Assembly (NCBI RefSeq): GCF_900106095.1
Contig: NZ_FNUD01000002.1
Coordinates: forward strand, 4,981,501-5,045,500
Length of the DNA: 64,000 nt
Source of the DNA: Pseudomonas deceptionensis
GTDB taxonomy: Bacteria; Pseudomonadota; Gammaproteobacteria; Pseudomonadales; Pseudomonadaceae
Reading direction: 5' to 3'
Positions 46,024 to 58,466 of the stretch are shown piece by piece. The notes under the pieces were generated by a model that searched no databases, was not told where the DNA came from, and worked only from the letters and a program-made list of their open reading frames with translations. Made by a program: the position numbers and the translations under genes. Within the stretch, counting starts at the first letter, position 1. Each line of letters begins with the position of its first letter.

Positions 46024-47352
46024 TTATTGCCCCTGCTCGGTGTCGGCGATGATCCGGTATTCAGCACTGCGGGCGTGGCCGGTCAGCGATTCACCGCGAG
46101 CGAGAATCGAGGCGGTCTTGCCCAGGTCGGACGCGCCCTGCTCGGAACAGAAGATGATCGAAGAGCGCTTCTGGAAGTCATACACCCCCAGCGGCGAGGA
46201 AAAGCGCGCCGTGCCGGAAGTCGGCAATACGTGGTTTGGACCCGCGCAGTAATCACCCAGGGCTTCGGACGTATGACGGCCCATAAAGATCGCACCGGCG
46301 TGACGGATCTGCGGCAACCAGGCTTGCGGGTCGGCCACCGACAACTCCAGGTGCTCGGGGGCGATGCGGTTGGCGACATCGATCGCCTGCTGCATGTCTT
46401 CCACCAGAATCAACGCGCCACGACCATTGATCGAGGTTTCGATAATTTCGGCGCGTTCCATGGTCGGCAGCAGCTTGGCGATGCTGGCCGCGACCTTGTC
46501 GAGGAACTCGGCGTCAGGGCTGACCAGAATCGCCTGTGCGTCTTCGTCGTGTTCGGCCTGGGAGAACAGGTCCATGGCGATCCAGTCCGGATCGGTCAGG
46601 CCATCGCACACCACGAGGATTTCCGAAGGGCCGGCAATCATGTCGATACCGACCTGGCCAAACACATGGCGCTTGGCCGTCGCGACATAGATGTTGCCCG
46701 GGCCAACCACCTTGTCCACTTTCGGCACGCTTTCGGTGCCGTAAGCCAACGCTGCGACGGCTTGCGCCCCGCCAATGGTGAACACACGGTCTACACCTGC
46801 GATACAGGCTGCGGCCAATACCAGCTCGTTGATTTCACCGCGCGGGGTCGGAACGACCATCACCACTTCGGTGACGCCTGCCACCTTGGCCGGAATGGCG
46901 TTCATCAACACCGATGACGGGTACGAGGCCTTGCCTCCCGGCACGTACAAACCGGCACGGTCCAGCGGCGTGACTTTCTGGCCCAATACTGTGCCGTCGG
47001 CTTCGGTGTAGCTCCAGGAATCCTGCTTCTGTTTTTCGTGGTAGCTGCGTACACGCTGCGCGGCTTTTTCCAGCGCTTCACGCTGCGGCGCGGTGATGCG
47101 GGTCAGGGCCAGCTCCAGGCGCTCGCGGGGCAGGATCAGGTCAGCCATCGAGTTGACGCTCAGCCCGTCAAAACGCTGGGTGAACTCAACCAGTGCCGCA
47201 TCGCCACGCTCACGCACGGCTTTGATGATGTCGAGCACACGCTGGTTGACCGAGTCATCAGACACACTTTCCCAGCTCAGCAGATGATCCAGATGCTGCG
47301 CGAAGTCCGGGTCAGCAGCGTTGAGTCGGCGAATTGCAGTGGGAGCGGTCAT
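46024..47352 (-). CDS. hisD: Histidinol dehydrogenase
   Basis: A 442-residue zinc enzyme that oxidises histidinol to histidine in two NAD-dependent steps. The signature [35 protein letters not shown] carries the family zinc and catalytic region (part quoted: [12 protein letters not shown] and [12 protein letters not shown]). The start at 47352 ([11 protein letters not shown]) is preceded by GAGG; an upstream ATG at 47412 is in frame but unlikely. It sits between hisG and hisC. Confidence 0.97.
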   Translation of the reverse strand: MTAPTAIRRLNAADPDFAQHLDHLLSWESVSDDSVNQRVLDIIKAVRERGDAALVEFTQRFDGLSVNSMADLILPRERLELALTRITAPQREALEKAAQRVRSYHEKQKQDSWSYTEADGTVLGQKVTPLDRAGLYVPGGKASYPSSVLMNAIPAKVAGVTEVVMVVPTPRGEINELVLAAACIAGVDRVFTIGGAQAVAALAYGTESVPKVDKVVGPGNIYVATAKRHVFGQVGIDMIAGPSEILVVCDGLTDPDWIAMDLFSQAEHDEDAQAILVSPDAEFLDKVAASIAKLLPTMERAEIIETSINGRGALILVEDMQQAIDVANRIAPEHLELSVADPQAWLPQIRHAGAIFMGRHTSEALGDYCAGPNHVLPTSGTARFSSPLGVYDFQKRSSIIFCSEQGASDLGKTASILARGESLTGHARSAEYRIIADTEQGQ

Positions 47353-47514
47353 AGCGAGGGCCTCGGTAATGGGCGAATGCTTGGAATTTTTGATGTTGCA
47401 GATCTCAGGCACCTCAAGACTACCAAGCCATCCGCGCGGGTACCTGAGATTTCTGGCTATTGCACGGATAGATGGGCGCGGCTTTAGGGGGAAGACCCCG
47501 GCCGCGCAGGTGAG

Positions 47515-48150
47515 TCAGCCGCGGTGTCGCGATTCCACTGCCTTGCGCAGGGTATCGATCAGGGCTTGAATGCGGGCGTGCTGCATTTTCATCGAAGCCT
47601 TGTTAACCACCAGACGGGAGCTGATGGCGGCAATGAAATCCTGGGGTTCCAGGCCATTGGCACGCAAGGTGTTGCCGGTATCGACCACGTCGATGATCTT
47701 GTCGGCCAAGCCGATCAGCGGAGCCAGTTCCATCGAGCCATACAGCTTGATGATATCGACCTGACGGCCTTGCTCGGCGTAGTAACGCTTGGCGACATTG
47801 ACGAACTTGGTCGCAACGCGCAGGCGGCCTTTGGGCTCAACGGCACCGATAGCGCCGGCAGTCATCAGCTTGCACTGGGCAATGCGAAGGTCCAGCGGCT
47901 CGTAAAGGCCCTGGCCACCGTATTCCATCAGCACGTCTTTGCCAGCCACACCGAGATCTGCCGCACCATGCTCAACATACGTCGGCACGTCGGTGGCGCG
48001 TACGATCAGCAGGCGTACATCGGGCTGGGAAGTCGGAATAATCAGCTTGCGGCTTTTGTCCGGATTCTCGGTCGGCACAATGCCCGCTTCAGCGAGAAGC
48101 GGCAGAGTATCGTCAAGGATACGGCCCTTGGACAGTGCAATGGTCAACAT
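47515..48150 (-). CDS. hisG: ATP phosphoribosyltransferase (short form)
   Basis: A 211-residue HisG of the short type, which lacks the regulatory domain and needs HisZ for activity. It performs the first step of histidine synthesis (ATP plus PRPP). [19 protein letters not shown] at the start and the PRPP-binding [12 protein letters not shown] are typical. The 162-base gap to hisD (47353-47514) shows no further gene. Confidence 0.96.
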   Translation of the reverse strand: MLTIALSKGRILDDTLPLLAEAGIVPTENPDKSRKLIIPTSQPDVRLLIVRATDVPTYVEHGAADLGVAGKDVLMEYGGQGLYEPLDLRIAQCKLMTAGAIGAVEPKGRLRVATKFVNVAKRYYAEQGRQVDIIKLYGSMELAPLIGLADKIIDVVDTGNTLRANGLEPQDFIAAISSRLVVNKASMKMQHARIQALIDTLRKAVESRHRG

Positions 48151-48178
48151 GGGAAACGTAAGTCCTTATCAGGGTACT

Positions 48179-48232
48179 TTTGCCCGGACGCAATCGGCGC
48201 CGGGCAAGCATCGAGCCTGATATCAGGCTCGA
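48179..48232 (-). other. Two hairpins between murA and hisG
   Basis: A perfect 22-base palindrome (48211-48232; each arm contains GAGCCTGAT) is followed on the minus strand by a second stem, TTGCCCGG / CCGGGCAA (48179-48206). Neither has a strong T run. They lie after murA and about 30 bases before the hisG start, so they could stop murA read-through or shape the hisG leader. Confidence 0.6.
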
Positions 48233-48331
48233 CTTGAACGATTCGAGGCCAGGTAAGGTAACGCTTGCAAGCCGTTACGTCACCTGGCGGCTGGACACGA
48301 TCCCTGTGCCCATGAGGCCAGACAGCAAAAA

Positions 48332-49868
<1,537 letters not shown>

Positions 49869-49914
49869 GCTCAACCTCAATCGGCGCCTAACGCGCGCGG
49901 GTCGGCCATCATAC

Positions 49915-49973
49915 AAAAAAGCCCCGCGCCTGCGAACCCCGCATAACAGGACTCTGACGGGGGGGCTTTTCTA
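49915..49973 (-). terminator. Terminator after the mla operon
   Basis: AGCCCC and GGGGGGGCT arms around a structured loop, ending on the minus strand in a T run (TTTTTT), just after the mlaB stop. The loop is long and the pairing is not perfect. Confidence 0.65.
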
Positions 49974-49983
49974 CAGGTGGCAG

Positions 49984-50289
49984 TTAATAATGTGCCAGCA
50001 GCTCGGTCAAACCCGAAACCTGTGCGATTTCACGCATGTCTTCGGGCATGGCACGAATGCTCAATGGCTTGTTAAGCGCTTGCGCATCACGGATATAGCA
50101 CAACAACAGCGACAAACCGACGCTGCTGGATTTGGTGACCGCCGAGCAATCCACCACCAGGGCACTGGCCGTGGCTTTTTTGATCAGGGCCTGGCCTTCG
50201 GTACGCAAACGGGGGCCGGTCTGATAATCGAGCACACCACTGAGGTGCAACTCGCTCTCGCCGGCCAGGCTTACTGCCGCCTCACTCAT
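49984..50289 (-). CDS. mlaB: MlaB, STAS-domain protein of the phospholipid transporter
   Basis: A 101-residue cytoplasmic STAS-domain protein (VVDCSAVTKSSSVGLSLLLCYIRDA). MlaB binds MlaF and stabilises the MlaFEDB ABC complex. It overlaps the mlaC stop by four bases (ATGA), ending the mla operon. Confidence 0.92.
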   Translation of the reverse strand: MSEAAVSLAGESELHLSGVLDYQTGPRLRTEGQALIKKATASALVVDCSAVTKSSSVGLSLLLCYIRDAQALNKPLSIRAMPEDMREIAQVSGLTELLAHY

Positions 50290-50945
50290 TGGGCAGCAGC
50301 CTTCGGGGAAGCAGCATCGGTTGCTTCCTTGGCCTTGGCCACTTCGCCAGCCCAGTTATCGATGGTTTTATCCAGGTTATTGCCGTTGCGCTGCATGGCG
50401 TCGGCGAACTGATCACGGAACAACTTGCCGATGTTGATGCCATTGATGATCACGTTGCGCACCTTCCACTCGCCATTCACCTTGTTAAGGGTATAGGACA
50501 GAGGGTAAATGGCACCGTTATCGCCTTTCACGGTCATGTCGACACTGGTGCGATCCCCGCTTTCATCCTTGGCGGGCGAAACGGTGATGCCCTTGTTGTT
50601 GAACTCAAGCAAGGCATTGCCATAGAACTGCATCAGGCTGCGCTTGAAGTTCTCTTGAAAACGCTGCATTTGCGCTGGAGTCGCATTGCGCGAGTACTTC
50701 ACGGTCATGATGCTTTTGGAAATACCGTCAGCGTCCACTACCGGCCCGACAATACCGTTCAAGGCATCGTAGAACTTGCTCGGGTTTTGCTTGTACTGCT
50801 CTTTGTTGGCAGCCAAGTCAGCCAGCAACCGGGTGGTGGTATCTGAAACGATATCGTGGGCAGACTGCCCCGGCGCAGCATTGGCCACCAGAGGAAGAGA
50901 TGCCGCCAGAATAACCAGCAGGCCACGGCGCAAGAGAGAAATCAT
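50286..50945 (-). CDS. mlaC: MlaC, periplasmic phospholipid carrier
   Basis: A 219-residue periplasmic protein with a signal peptide (about residues 1-23, cut near ANAAP) and the Tol-Tol-Ttg2/MlaC fold. It shuttles phospholipids between MlaA at the outer membrane and the MlaFEDB complex. It starts 11 bases after mlaD. Confidence 0.95.
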   Translation of the reverse strand: MISLLRRGLLVILAASLPLVANAAPGQSAHDIVSDTTTRLLADLAANKEQYKQNPSKFYDALNGIVGPVVDADGISKSIMTVKYSRNATPAQMQRFQENFKRSLMQFYGNALLEFNNKGITVSPAKDESGDRTSVDMTVKGDNGAIYPLSYTLNKVNGEWKVRNVIINGINIGKLFRDQFADAMQRNGNNLDKTIDNWAGEVAKAKEATDAASPKAAAQ

Positions 50946-50956
50946 CTAGAAGCTCC

Positions 50957-51424
50957 TTATTTGGCGTCTTTGCTAACGGTATTGAGCAGAAATTTACCGA
51001 TCAGGTCTTCAAGGACCAGCGACGATTGAGTGTCGTGAATGGTGCCACCATTTTTGAGCACGGCATCTTCACCGCCCACGCTGATACCAATGTACTTCTC
51101 GCCCAAAAGCCCAGCGGTGAGAATAGACGCTGTCGAATCGGTCGGCAGGTTATCCACTGCTTTTTCGAGCTGCAGGGTGACCCGGGCCGTGAAGTTGTCG
51201 CGGTCCAGATCGATAGCCGTGACCTTGCCGATGGTTACGCCCGCCATCGTGACTTTGGCGCGCACGGTCAGGCCTGCGATATTGTCAAAGTTGGCATACA
51301 GCTTGTAGGTGTCGGTGCTGGCGGTCGGGGACAGTCCACTGACCCGCAGGGCAAGCAACAGCAAAGCCAGGATGCCAGCCAGCAAGAACAGGCCGACACC
51401 GATTTCCATGGTGCGGTTTTGCAT
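50957..51424 (-). CDS. mlaD: MlaD, MCE-domain periplasmic ring protein
   Basis: A 155-residue MCE protein. An N-terminal membrane anchor (about 8-30) is followed by one MCE domain (LYANFDNIAGLTVRAKVTMAGV) that forms a hexameric ring on the MlaE permease. Its ATG overlaps the mlaE stop. Confidence 0.96.
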   Translation of the reverse strand: MQNRTMEIGVGLFLLAGILALLLLALRVSGLSPTASTDTYKLYANFDNIAGLTVRAKVTMAGVTIGKVTAIDLDRDNFTARVTLQLEKAVDNLPTDSTASILTAGLLGEKYIGISVGGEDAVLKNGGTIHDTQSSLVLEDLIGKFLLNTVSKDAK

Positions 51425-52221
51425 CAGAAATCTCCAAACATCAAGGCAGTCAAAATAAAGTCCAGCCCGAGGACTGCCAGAGAGGCATACACCACGGTCT
51501 TGGTAGTGGCACGGCTGATCCCCTCTGAAGTGGGCTCACAGTCATAACCTTGAAACACGGCAATCCAGGTCACCACAAAGGCAAATACGATGCTTTTGAT
51601 GATCCCGTTAAGTACGTCACCACTGAAGGTTACGCTGTTTTGCATGTTGGCCCAGTACGAGCCGTCATAGACGCCCAGCCAGTCCACCGCCACCCACGAA
51701 CCGCCCCAGATGCCGACAACACTGAAGATCATCGCCAGCACGGGCAGGGAAATAAACCCGGCCCACAAGCGTGGCGCGATGATGTACTTGAGCGGGTCGA
51801 CCCCGATCATTTCAAGGCTGGACAGTTGCTCGGTCGATTTCATGTTGCCGATTTCGGCCGTCAATGCAGACCCCGCCCGCCCGGCGAACAGCAAGGCAGT
51901 GACCACTGGCCCCAATTCGCGCAACAGGGTCAGGGCAACCATTTGCCCAACCGCCTGCTCGGAACCGTAGCTGGACAGAATGCTGAAGCCCTGCAGCGCC
52001 AGCACCATGCCGATGAAGATGCCGGACACGACAATAATCACCAGCGACATCACGCCCACGGAGTGCAGTTGCTTGATCAGCAAACCGAACCCGCCACCGA
52101 TGCCGCCACGCCCCAGCAATGCATGAAACAGGAAAACCGTCGAACGCCCCAGCACCGCGAGGATATCGATCCCGGCTCGGCCAAACAGGCCGATACGGTC
52201 CATTAATGAACGCTTGCGCAT
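51424..52221 (-). CDS. mlaE: MlaE, ABC permease for phospholipids
   Basis: A 265-residue inner-membrane permease (MlaE/YrbE) with about five hydrophobic helices and the family motif [24 protein letters not shown]. It overlaps mlaF and mlaD by one base each, showing a tightly coupled operon. Confidence 0.96.
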   Translation of the reverse strand: MRKRSLMDRIGLFGRAGIDILAVLGRSTVFLFHALLGRGGIGGGFGLLIKQLHSVGVMSLVIIVVSGIFIGMVLALQGFSILSSYGSEQAVGQMVALTLLRELGPVVTALLFAGRAGSALTAEIGNMKSTEQLSSLEMIGVDPLKYIIAPRLWAGFISLPVLAMIFSVVGIWGGSWVAVDWLGVYDGSYWANMQNSVTFSGDVLNGIIKSIVFAFVVTWIAVFQGYDCEPTSEGISRATTKTVVYASLAVLGLDFILTALMFGDF

Positions 52222-53030
52222 CAGCGCTTCCCCAGTAGATCGGTTCGGTAGTCCGACGCCGGAAAGTGGAACGGAACCGGGCCATCCGGGTCGCCGGTCA
52301 TAAACTGACGAATGCGCGGATTATCGGCGTTCATCAACTCTTCCGGCGTGCCCTGCCCCAGCACCTGACCATCACCGACTACATACAGATAGTCAGAGAT
52401 ACTCGCTGTTTCAGCCAGGTCGTGAGAAACCACAATGCTAGTGATGCCCAACGCGTCGTTGAGCAGGCGGATCAGCCGCACCAACACCCCCATGGCGATG
52501 GGGTCCTGCCCCACGAAGGGTTCGTCATACATCAGAATCTGCGGATCAAGGGCAATCGCCCGCGCCAGGGCTACCCGGCGCTTCATGCCACCGGACAACT
52601 CGTCGGGCATCAAATCGATAGCCCCGCGCAACCCCACTGCCTGCAGTTTCAGCAGCACAATGTCACGAATCATTTCTTCCGGCAGCTCGGTATGCACCCG
52701 CAGCGGGAAGGCAACGTTCTCGAAAACGTCCAGATCGGTAAACAGGGCGCCACTTTGGAACAGCACTCCCATGTGCTTGCGGGCATCAAACAGATCACTG
52801 CGCGACAGGGTCGGCAGGTTTTGATCGTTGACCCACACTTCGCCGCTGCTGGGACGCAGTTGCATGCCCATCAGGCGCAGTAGTGTGGTTTTGCCGCAGC
52901 CAGACGGGCCCATGATCCCCGTGACCTTGCCACGCGGGATACGAATATCGACATTATTGAAGATGCTGCGCGTACCGCGCTTGAAGGACACTCCCTTCAG
53001 CTCGACCGCGTAGGCGTTATCGGCGCTCAT
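52221..53030 (-). CDS. mlaF: MlaF, ABC ATPase for phospholipid transport
   Basis: A 269-residue ABC ATPase. Walker [16 protein letters not shown] (about 42-56), signature [14 protein letters not shown] and Walker [14 protein letters not shown] are intact. It leads the mlaFEDCB operon, which keeps the outer membrane asymmetric. The 293 bases upstream to kdsD hold both promoters; no gene seen. Confidence 0.97.
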   Translation of the reverse strand: MSADNAYAVELKGVSFKRGTRSIFNNVDIRIPRGKVTGIMGPSGCGKTTLLRLMGMQLRPSSGEVWVNDQNLPTLSRSDLFDARKHMGVLFQSGALFTDLDVFENVAFPLRVHTELPEEMIRDIVLLKLQAVGLRGAIDLMPDELSGGMKRRVALARAIALDPQILMYDEPFVGQDPIAMGVLVRLIRLLNDALGITSIVVSHDLAETASISDYLYVVGDGQVLGQGTPEELMNADNPRIRQFMTGDPDGPVPFHFPASDYRTDLLGKR

Positions 53031-53323
53031 CTAAACTCCTTGCGATGCAGCCTCTGCCTCTCACCCGGACACCAAAACCTCTTAATAAGAAGCACGCGTT
53101 CCCTGGCGGGCCGAACTGGCGGCGAACTATACCACTGCTCATAGTGACCGCCCAAGACCGAAGGAGTGCCGGTTCAGCTTCAATACAGTGAAATAAATCA
53201 GTTTTTAGTACAAACACGGCAACACTTTACCTGCATGAGGAATAAAGCACTGCGATCAAACGTGAGGGAAGCGCACATAACCGCTATAATCCTTGCCTTT
53301 TCTCAGGCTACCCGACTTCAAAC

Positions 53324-54298
53324 ATGAGCCAATCCAGCGACCTGATTCAATCTGCCCAACGCACCATCCGCCTCGAACTGGAAGCCGTAGAAGGTTTGCT
53401 GGCCCATATCGACGCAGATTTCGTACGCGCTTGCGAGATGATTTTGGCAAGTAAAGGCCGGGTAGTCGTGGTCGGCATGGGCAAGTCCGGGCACATCGGC
53501 AACAAAATTGCCGCCACCCTGGCCAGCACCGGCACCACGGCTTTTTTCGTTCACCCGGCAGAAGCCAGCCACGGCGACATGGGCATGATCACCCGCGATG
53601 ACATCATCCTCGCGCTGTCCAACTCGGGTTCTACCGCCGAGATCATCACGTTGCTGCCCCTGATCAAACGCCTGGGCATCAAGCTGATCAGCATGACCGG
53701 CAATCCCGAGTCGCCCCTGGCCAAGGCCGCCGACGTCAGCCTTGACGCCCGCGTAGCTCAGGAAGCCTGCCCGTTGAACCTGGCGCCGACCTCCTCAACC
53801 ACCGCAACGCTGGTACTGGGCGATGCCCTGGCCATTGCGCTGCTCGAAGCGCGCGGCTTCACGGCCGAAGACTTTGCCTTCTCGCACCCCGGCGGCGCGC
53901 TGGGACGTCGCCTGCTGCTGAAAGTCGAAAACGTCATGCATTCCGGCGACGATCTGCCGCAAGTGGTACGTGGCACCCTGCTCAAGGAAGCGCTGATGGA
54001 AATGACCCATAAGGGCCTGGGCATGACCGTGGTCGTTGAACAGGACGGCCGTCTGGCCGGAATCTTCACCGACGGCGACCTGCGCCGCACCCTGGACCGC
54101 GAGATCGATATCCGCAACGCAAGCATTGATGCCGTCATGACCCCCCACGGCAAAACTGCCCGGGCCGACATGCTGGCAGCCGAAGCCTTGAAAATTATGG
54201 AAGACCACAAAATCAGCGCGCTGGTTGTTGTCGACAAGGAAGACCGCCCCGTCGGTGCCTTGAACATGCACGACTTGCTACGCGCAGGAGTGATGTAA
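53324..54298 (+). CDS. kdsD: Arabinose-5-phosphate isomerase
   Basis: A 324-residue isomerase: ribulose 5-phosphate to arabinose 5-phosphate for Kdo. SIS domain (about 40-180, GMGKSGHIGNKIAATLASTG) and two CBS domains (about 205-320). Its stop overlaps the kdsC start (TAATG), the first link of the kdsD-kdsC-lptC-lptA-lptB run. Confidence 0.97.
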   Translation: MSQSSDLIQSAQRTIRLELEAVEGLLAHIDADFVRACEMILASKGRVVVVGMGKSGHIGNKIAATLASTGTTAFFVHPAEASHGDMGMITRDDIILALSNSGSTAEIITLLPLIKRLGIKLISMTGNPESPLAKAADVSLDARVAQEACPLNLAPTSSTTATLVLGDALAIALLEARGFTAEDFAFSHPGGALGRRLLLKVENVMHSGDDLPQVVRGTLLKEALMEMTHKGLGMTVVVEQDGRLAGIFTDGDLRRTLDREIDIRNASIDAVMTPHGKTARADMLAAEALKIMEDHKISALVVVDKEDRPVGALNMHDLLRAGVM

Positions 54299-54822
54299 TG
54301 ACCCAGGACCTGCTCAAGCGCGGCAAAGACATCAAGCTTGCCATTTTTGACGTTGACGGCGTGCTGACCGACGGCCGCCTGTACTTTCTCGAAGACGGCA
54401 GCGAGTTCAAGACCTTCAACACCCTCGACGGTCAAGGCATCAAGATGCTGATGGCCGCAGGGGTGCAAACTGCAATCATCAGCGGCCGTAAAACACCGGT
54501 GGTCGAACGCCGTGCACAAAACCTCGGCATTCCGTACCTGTATCAGGGCCGGGAAGATAAATTGGTCGTATTGGACGAGCTTCTTGGCCAACTCAACCTA
54601 AGCTATGAACAGGTTGCCTACCTGGGTGACGATCTGCCTGACTTGCCGGTTATCCGTCGAGTCGGCCTGGGCATGGCCGTGGCCAATGCCGCAAGCTTTG
54701 TGCGTCAACACGCCCACGGCGTTACACAGGCACGCGGTGGCGAAGGCGCCGCCCGCGAATTCTGCGAGCTTATCCTGCGTGCCCAAGGCAGCCTGGACGC
54801 AGCTCACGCCGCCTACCTATAG
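54298..54822 (+). CDS. kdsC: 3-deoxy-manno-octulosonate-8-phosphatase
   Basis: A 174-residue HAD phosphatase without a cap domain, removing phosphate from Kdo-8-P. The nucleophile is in IFDVDGVLTDG (about 17-27), and the metal-binding YLGDDLPDLPVI is typical. It overlaps kdsD and lies eight bases before lptC. Confidence 0.97.
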   Translation: MTQDLLKRGKDIKLAIFDVDGVLTDGRLYFLEDGSEFKTFNTLDGQGIKMLMAAGVQTAIISGRKTPVVERRAQNLGIPYLYQGREDKLVVLDELLGQLNLSYEQVAYLGDDLPDLPVIRRVGLGMAVANAASFVRQHAHGVTQARGGEGAAREFCELILRAQGSLDAAHAAYL

Positions 54823-54830
54823 AGCCTTGT

Positions 54831-55403
54831 ATGCTGAGCAAAAAGATTCGCCACATTCTGCTGTTCGCGATCATAGCCTCGCTGTTTGCAGCGGTTGGCT
54901 ATTGGAATATCAGGCCGGAACGTTTTCTCGACACCCCGTCTGCGGCTGTCGATGATAACGCTATCGACTATTACGCCACCAACGCACGCAGCCTGCAGTT
55001 TTTACCGGACGGCAAGCTGCAGTACGAAATGACCTCTGACAAGCTGGAACATTTAAAGGCTTCCGAAGTCACTCTGTTGACGCGCCCGGATCTGCAAATG
55101 TACCGCGGCACCGCATTCCCCTGGCACGTCCAGAGCGAGCGCGGTGAAGTCAACCCGGACGGCACCGAGGTCGAGCTGATCGATTCGGTGCGTGTAGCAC
55201 GCACCGACGAAAAGAACCGCACGACGATTATCACCAGTACCCGCATGACTGTATTCCCACAGAAGCAATATGCGCAGACCGAGCGAGACGTTAGAATCGA
55301 CGGCGCTGGCGGCGTAACTACTGGCAAGGGAATGAAAGCATATTTGAAAGACGGCAGGATGGACCTGCTGTCCAACGTAAGAGGACAGTATGAGTCTCGT
55401 TAA
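54831..55403 (+). CDS. lptC: LPS export protein LptC
   Basis: A 190-residue bitopic protein with one N-terminal membrane helix (about 7-24, ILLFAIIASLFAAVGYW) and a periplasmic beta-jellyroll (LptC/OstA-like). It hands LPS from LptBFG to LptA. It overlaps lptA by 14 bases. Confidence 0.95.
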   Translation: MLSKKIRHILLFAIIASLFAAVGYWNIRPERFLDTPSAAVDDNAIDYYATNARSLQFLPDGKLQYEMTSDKLEHLKASEVTLLTRPDLQMYRGTAFPWHVQSERGEVNPDGTEVELIDSVRVARTDEKNRTTIITSTRMTVFPQKQYAQTERDVRIDGAGGVTTGKGMKAYLKDGRMDLLSNVRGQYESR

Positions 55404-55935
55404 AACCCTCCCTTTATTGCTCGGTTTGAGCGCAGCACTGGGAAGCGTGAGCGCCTGGGCTCTGCCGAACGACAACGAACAACCTATCCGCATCCAGGCC
55501 AACGAAGCGCAGCTGGATGACAAGCAAGGCGTCGCCACCTACAAGGGCGATGTGATCATCACCCAGGGCTCGATGAAAATCACCGGCAACACTGTGACCA
55601 TCACGCGCAACCCGGCGGGCGAAATCGACGTAGTAACTTCCGTCGGCAACCTGGCTTATTTCGAGCAACTGCAAAAGGCCACTGACCCGAAACCGGTTCA
55701 GGCTTATGCCGTGACCATTCAATACCATGCGCCGCAAAACCGCATCGTGCTGATCGACAAGGCTAAAGTCATCAACGACGGCAACACCACCGAAGGCGAA
55801 AAAATCGTCTACGACACGGTGAAACAAGTCGCCAACGCCGGTCGCGCCAATGGTAGCCAGGTCACTGCACCTCGCCCGCGTATCGACATGGTGATCCAGC
55901 CCAAGAAGAAAACCGACCCGCAGAAGGCCCAGTAA
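55390..55935 (+). CDS. lptA: LPS transport periplasmic protein LptA (LptH)
   Basis: A 181-residue periplasmic bridge protein, called LptH in P. aeruginosa. Signal peptide (about 1-24, cut near WALP), then the OstA jellyroll (about 30-145, [23 protein letters not shown]), and a charged lysine-rich tail. It overlaps both lptC and lptB. Confidence 0.95.
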   Translation: MSLVKTLPLLLGLSAALGSVSAWALPNDNEQPIRIQANEAQLDDKQGVATYKGDVIITQGSMKITGNTVTITRNPAGEIDVVTSVGNLAYFEQLQKATDPKPVQAYAVTIQYHAPQNRIVLIDKAKVINDGNTTEGEKIVYDTVKQVANAGRANGSQVTAPRPRIDMVIQPKKKTDPQKAQ

Positions 55936-56660
55936 TGGCAACTCTGAAAGCCCAGCATCTGGCCAAAAGCTACAAGAGCCGTCAGGTAGTTCGTGATGTC
56001 AGCCTGTCGATCGACAGCGGGCAAATCGTGGGTTTGCTCGGTCCTAACGGTGCGGGTAAAACTACGTGTTTCTATATGATTGTCGGCCTGGTACATGCCG
56101 ATCAGGGTCGCGTACTGATCGATGACCTGGACGTCAGCCACGAGCCGATGCACGGCCGCGCACGCGCCGGTATTGGCTACCTGCCCCAGGAAGCCTCGAT
56201 CTTTCGCAAGCTGTCGGTTGCTGACAACATCATGGCAATCCTCGAAACGCGCAAAGAGCTCGACAAGGCAGGTCGGCGCAAAGAGCTGGAAAGCCTGTTG
56301 CAGGAGTTCCACATCAACCACATCCGCGACAACCTGGGCATGAGCCTGTCCGGTGGCGAACGCCGCCGGGTAGAAATCGCCCGCGCACTGGCCACCGCAC
56401 CCAAGTTCATCCTGCTCGATGAACCCTTTGCCGGCGTTGACCCGATCTCGGTCGGCGACATCAAGCAAATCATCTACCACCTCAAAGCCAAAGGCATTGG
56501 CGTGCTGATCACAGATCACAACGTTCGTGAAACCCTCGATATCTGCGAAACCGCTTATATCGTTAACGACGGGCAATTGATCGCTGAAGGCGATGCTGAA
56601 ACGATTCTGGCCAACAAGTTGGTGAGAGAAGTGTATCTGGGCCACGAGTTCCGCCTGTAA
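55935..56660 (+). CDS. lptB: LPS export ABC ATPase LptB
   Basis: A 241-residue ABC ATPase. Walker [20 protein letters not shown] (about 33-51), signature [15 protein letters not shown] and Walker [13 protein letters not shown]. It powers LPS extraction from the inner membrane with LptFG. Its ATG overlaps the lptA stop. Confidence 0.98.
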   Translation: MATLKAQHLAKSYKSRQVVRDVSLSIDSGQIVGLLGPNGAGKTTCFYMIVGLVHADQGRVLIDDLDVSHEPMHGRARAGIGYLPQEASIFRKLSVADNIMAILETRKELDKAGRRKELESLLQEFHINHIRDNLGMSLSGGERRRVEIARALATAPKFILLDEPFAGVDPISVGDIKQIIYHLKAKGIGVLITDHNVRETLDICETAYIVNDGQLIAEGDAETILANKLVREVYLGHEFRL

Positions 56661-56726
56661 GACCAGGCGCCCCCTGCACTACCAAAGTGCCAGTACCCGC
56701 ACAAAGCCCGTATGCTTGTATTACCC

Positions 56727-56746
56727 GGGCGCCCGATCGGGCGCCC
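56727..56746. other. Perfect 20-base GC-rich palindrome between lptB and rpoN
   Basis: GGGCGCCCGATCGGGCGCCC is a perfect palindrome 67 bases after the lptB stop, followed by TGAATTGG rather than a T run. It may be a transcript hairpin separating the lpt genes from rpoN or a protein site. Confidence 0.6.
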
Positions 56747-56897
56747 TGAATTGGTTCCGCAGCAAATAAACTAATTCAGAACACCCCTAGGCAAACGCAC
56801 CGGTTTCAGGCATATAATTTGCTTAAGTTTGGCGCGCACGCGCCCCTGTAGTGGATGGCGCCATGCGCGCCGGCGAATAAGGTGTTAAGCCCCTGCC

Positions 56898-58391
56898 ATG
56901 AAACCATCGCTAGTCCTGAGAATGGGCCAGCAGCTGACAATGACACCTCAGCTGCAACAGGCCATCCGCCTGCTCCAATTGTCGACCCTCGACCTGCAAC
57001 AGGAAATCCAGGAAGCCCTGGAGTCCAATCCGATGCTCGAACGCCAGGAAGAAGGCGACGACTTCGACAATGCAGACCCCTTGGCCGACAACATCGAGCA
57101 AAAACCCAACTCCGACATTCAGGAACCCACTTACCAGGAATCCGCGCCGACTGTAGATAACCTGGACGAAGGCGACTGGAACGACCGCATCCCCAATGAG
57201 CTGCCTGTCGATACTGCCTGGGAAGACATCTACCAGACCAGCGCCAGCAGCCTGCCAAGCAGCGACGATGACGAGTGGGACTTCACCACGCGCACCTCTG
57301 CCGGCGAAAGCCTGCAAAGTCACTTGCTGTGGCAACTGAACCTGGCACCGATGTCCGACACCGACCGCCTGATCGGTGTGACCCTTATCGACTGCATCAA
57401 TAACCAGGGCTACCTGGACGAAACCCTCGAAGAAATTCTCGAGGCGTTCGATCCGGAACTGGACATTGAGCTCGATGAAATCGAAGCCGTTCTGCACCGC
57501 ATCCAGCAATTCGAACCGGCCGGTATCGGCGCACGCAACCTGGGCGAGTGCCTGTTGCTGCAACTGCGCCAGCTCCCGGCCAAGACGCCCTGGCTGAACG
57601 AAGCCAAACGCCTGGTCACGGACTACATCGACCTGCTGGGTGCGCGCGACTACAGCCAGCTGATGCGCCGCATGAAACTCAAGGAAGATGAGCTGCGCCA
57701 GGTCATCGAGCTGGTGCAAAGCCTCAATCCGCGCCCGGGTTCACAAATCGAGTCCAGCGAAGCGGAATACGTCGTACCTGACGTGATCGTGCGCAAGGAC
57801 AACGAACGCTGGCTCGTAGAGCTCAACCAGGAGTCCGTGCCACGCCTGCGGGTCAACCCGCAGTACGCAGGCTTCGTGCGCCGCGCCGACACCAGCGCCG
57901 ACAACACCTTCATGCGCAACCAGCTGCAAGAAGCGCGCTGGTTCATCAAAAGCCTGCAAAGCCGCAACGAAACACTGATGAAAGTGGCGACTCAAATCGT
58001 CGAGCATCAACGCGGCTTTCTGGAGTATGGCGACGAGGCCATGAAGCCACTGGTACTGCATGACATTGCAGAAGCCGTCGGCATGCATGAGTCCACCATT
58101 TCCCGGGTTACGACGCAGAAGTTCATGCATACCCCGCGCGGTATTTATGAGCTCAAGTACTTTTTCTCCAGCCACGTCAGCACCTCCGAAGGCGGTGAAT
58201 GCTCCTCCACCGCCATCCGTGCCATCATCAAAAAACTGGTTGCCGCTGAAAATCAGAAAAAGCCGTTGAGTGACAGCAAGATCGCTGGTTTACTGGAGGC
58301 ACAAGGTATTCAGGTAGCCCGTCGCACCGTCGCCAAGTACCGCGAATCCCTAGGGATAGCGCCTTCGAGCGAACGCAAGCGTTTGATGTAA
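56898..58391 (+). CDS. rpoN: RNA polymerase sigma-54 factor
   Basis: A 497-residue RpoN. Region I is glutamine-rich ([20 protein letters not shown], about 9-28), an acidic region II follows, then the core-binding domain, HTH, and the RpoN box [10 protein letters not shown] at about 474-483. It starts 237 bases after lptB and leads to hpf-ptsN-rapZ-ptsO, the classic cluster. Confidence 0.98.
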   Translation: MKPSLVLRMGQQLTMTPQLQQAIRLLQLSTLDLQQEIQEALESNPMLERQEEGDDFDNADPLADNIEQKPNSDIQEPTYQESAPTVDNLDEGDWNDRIPNELPVDTAWEDIYQTSASSLPSSDDDEWDFTTRTSAGESLQSHLLWQLNLAPMSDTDRLIGVTLIDCINNQGYLDETLEEILEAFDPELDIELDEIEAVLHRIQQFEPAGIGARNLGECLLLQLRQLPAKTPWLNEAKRLVTDYIDLLGARDYSQLMRRMKLKEDELRQVIELVQSLNPRPGSQIESSEAEYVVPDVIVRKDNERWLVELNQESVPRLRVNPQYAGFVRRADTSADNTFMRNQLQEARWFIKSLQSRNETLMKVATQIVEHQRGFLEYGDEAMKPLVLHDIAEAVGMHESTISRVTTQKFMHTPRGIYELKYFFSSHVSTSEGGECSSTAIRAIIKKLVAAENQKKPLSDSKIAGLLEAQGIQVARRTVAKYRESLGIAPSSERKRLM

Positions 58392-58466
58392 GCCACGGAC
58401 CCCGGCGTTTCAGTGGCAGGCTGCTCGGCCTGCCGCTTTATGCAATGGCATCAAAGGAGAAACTGT

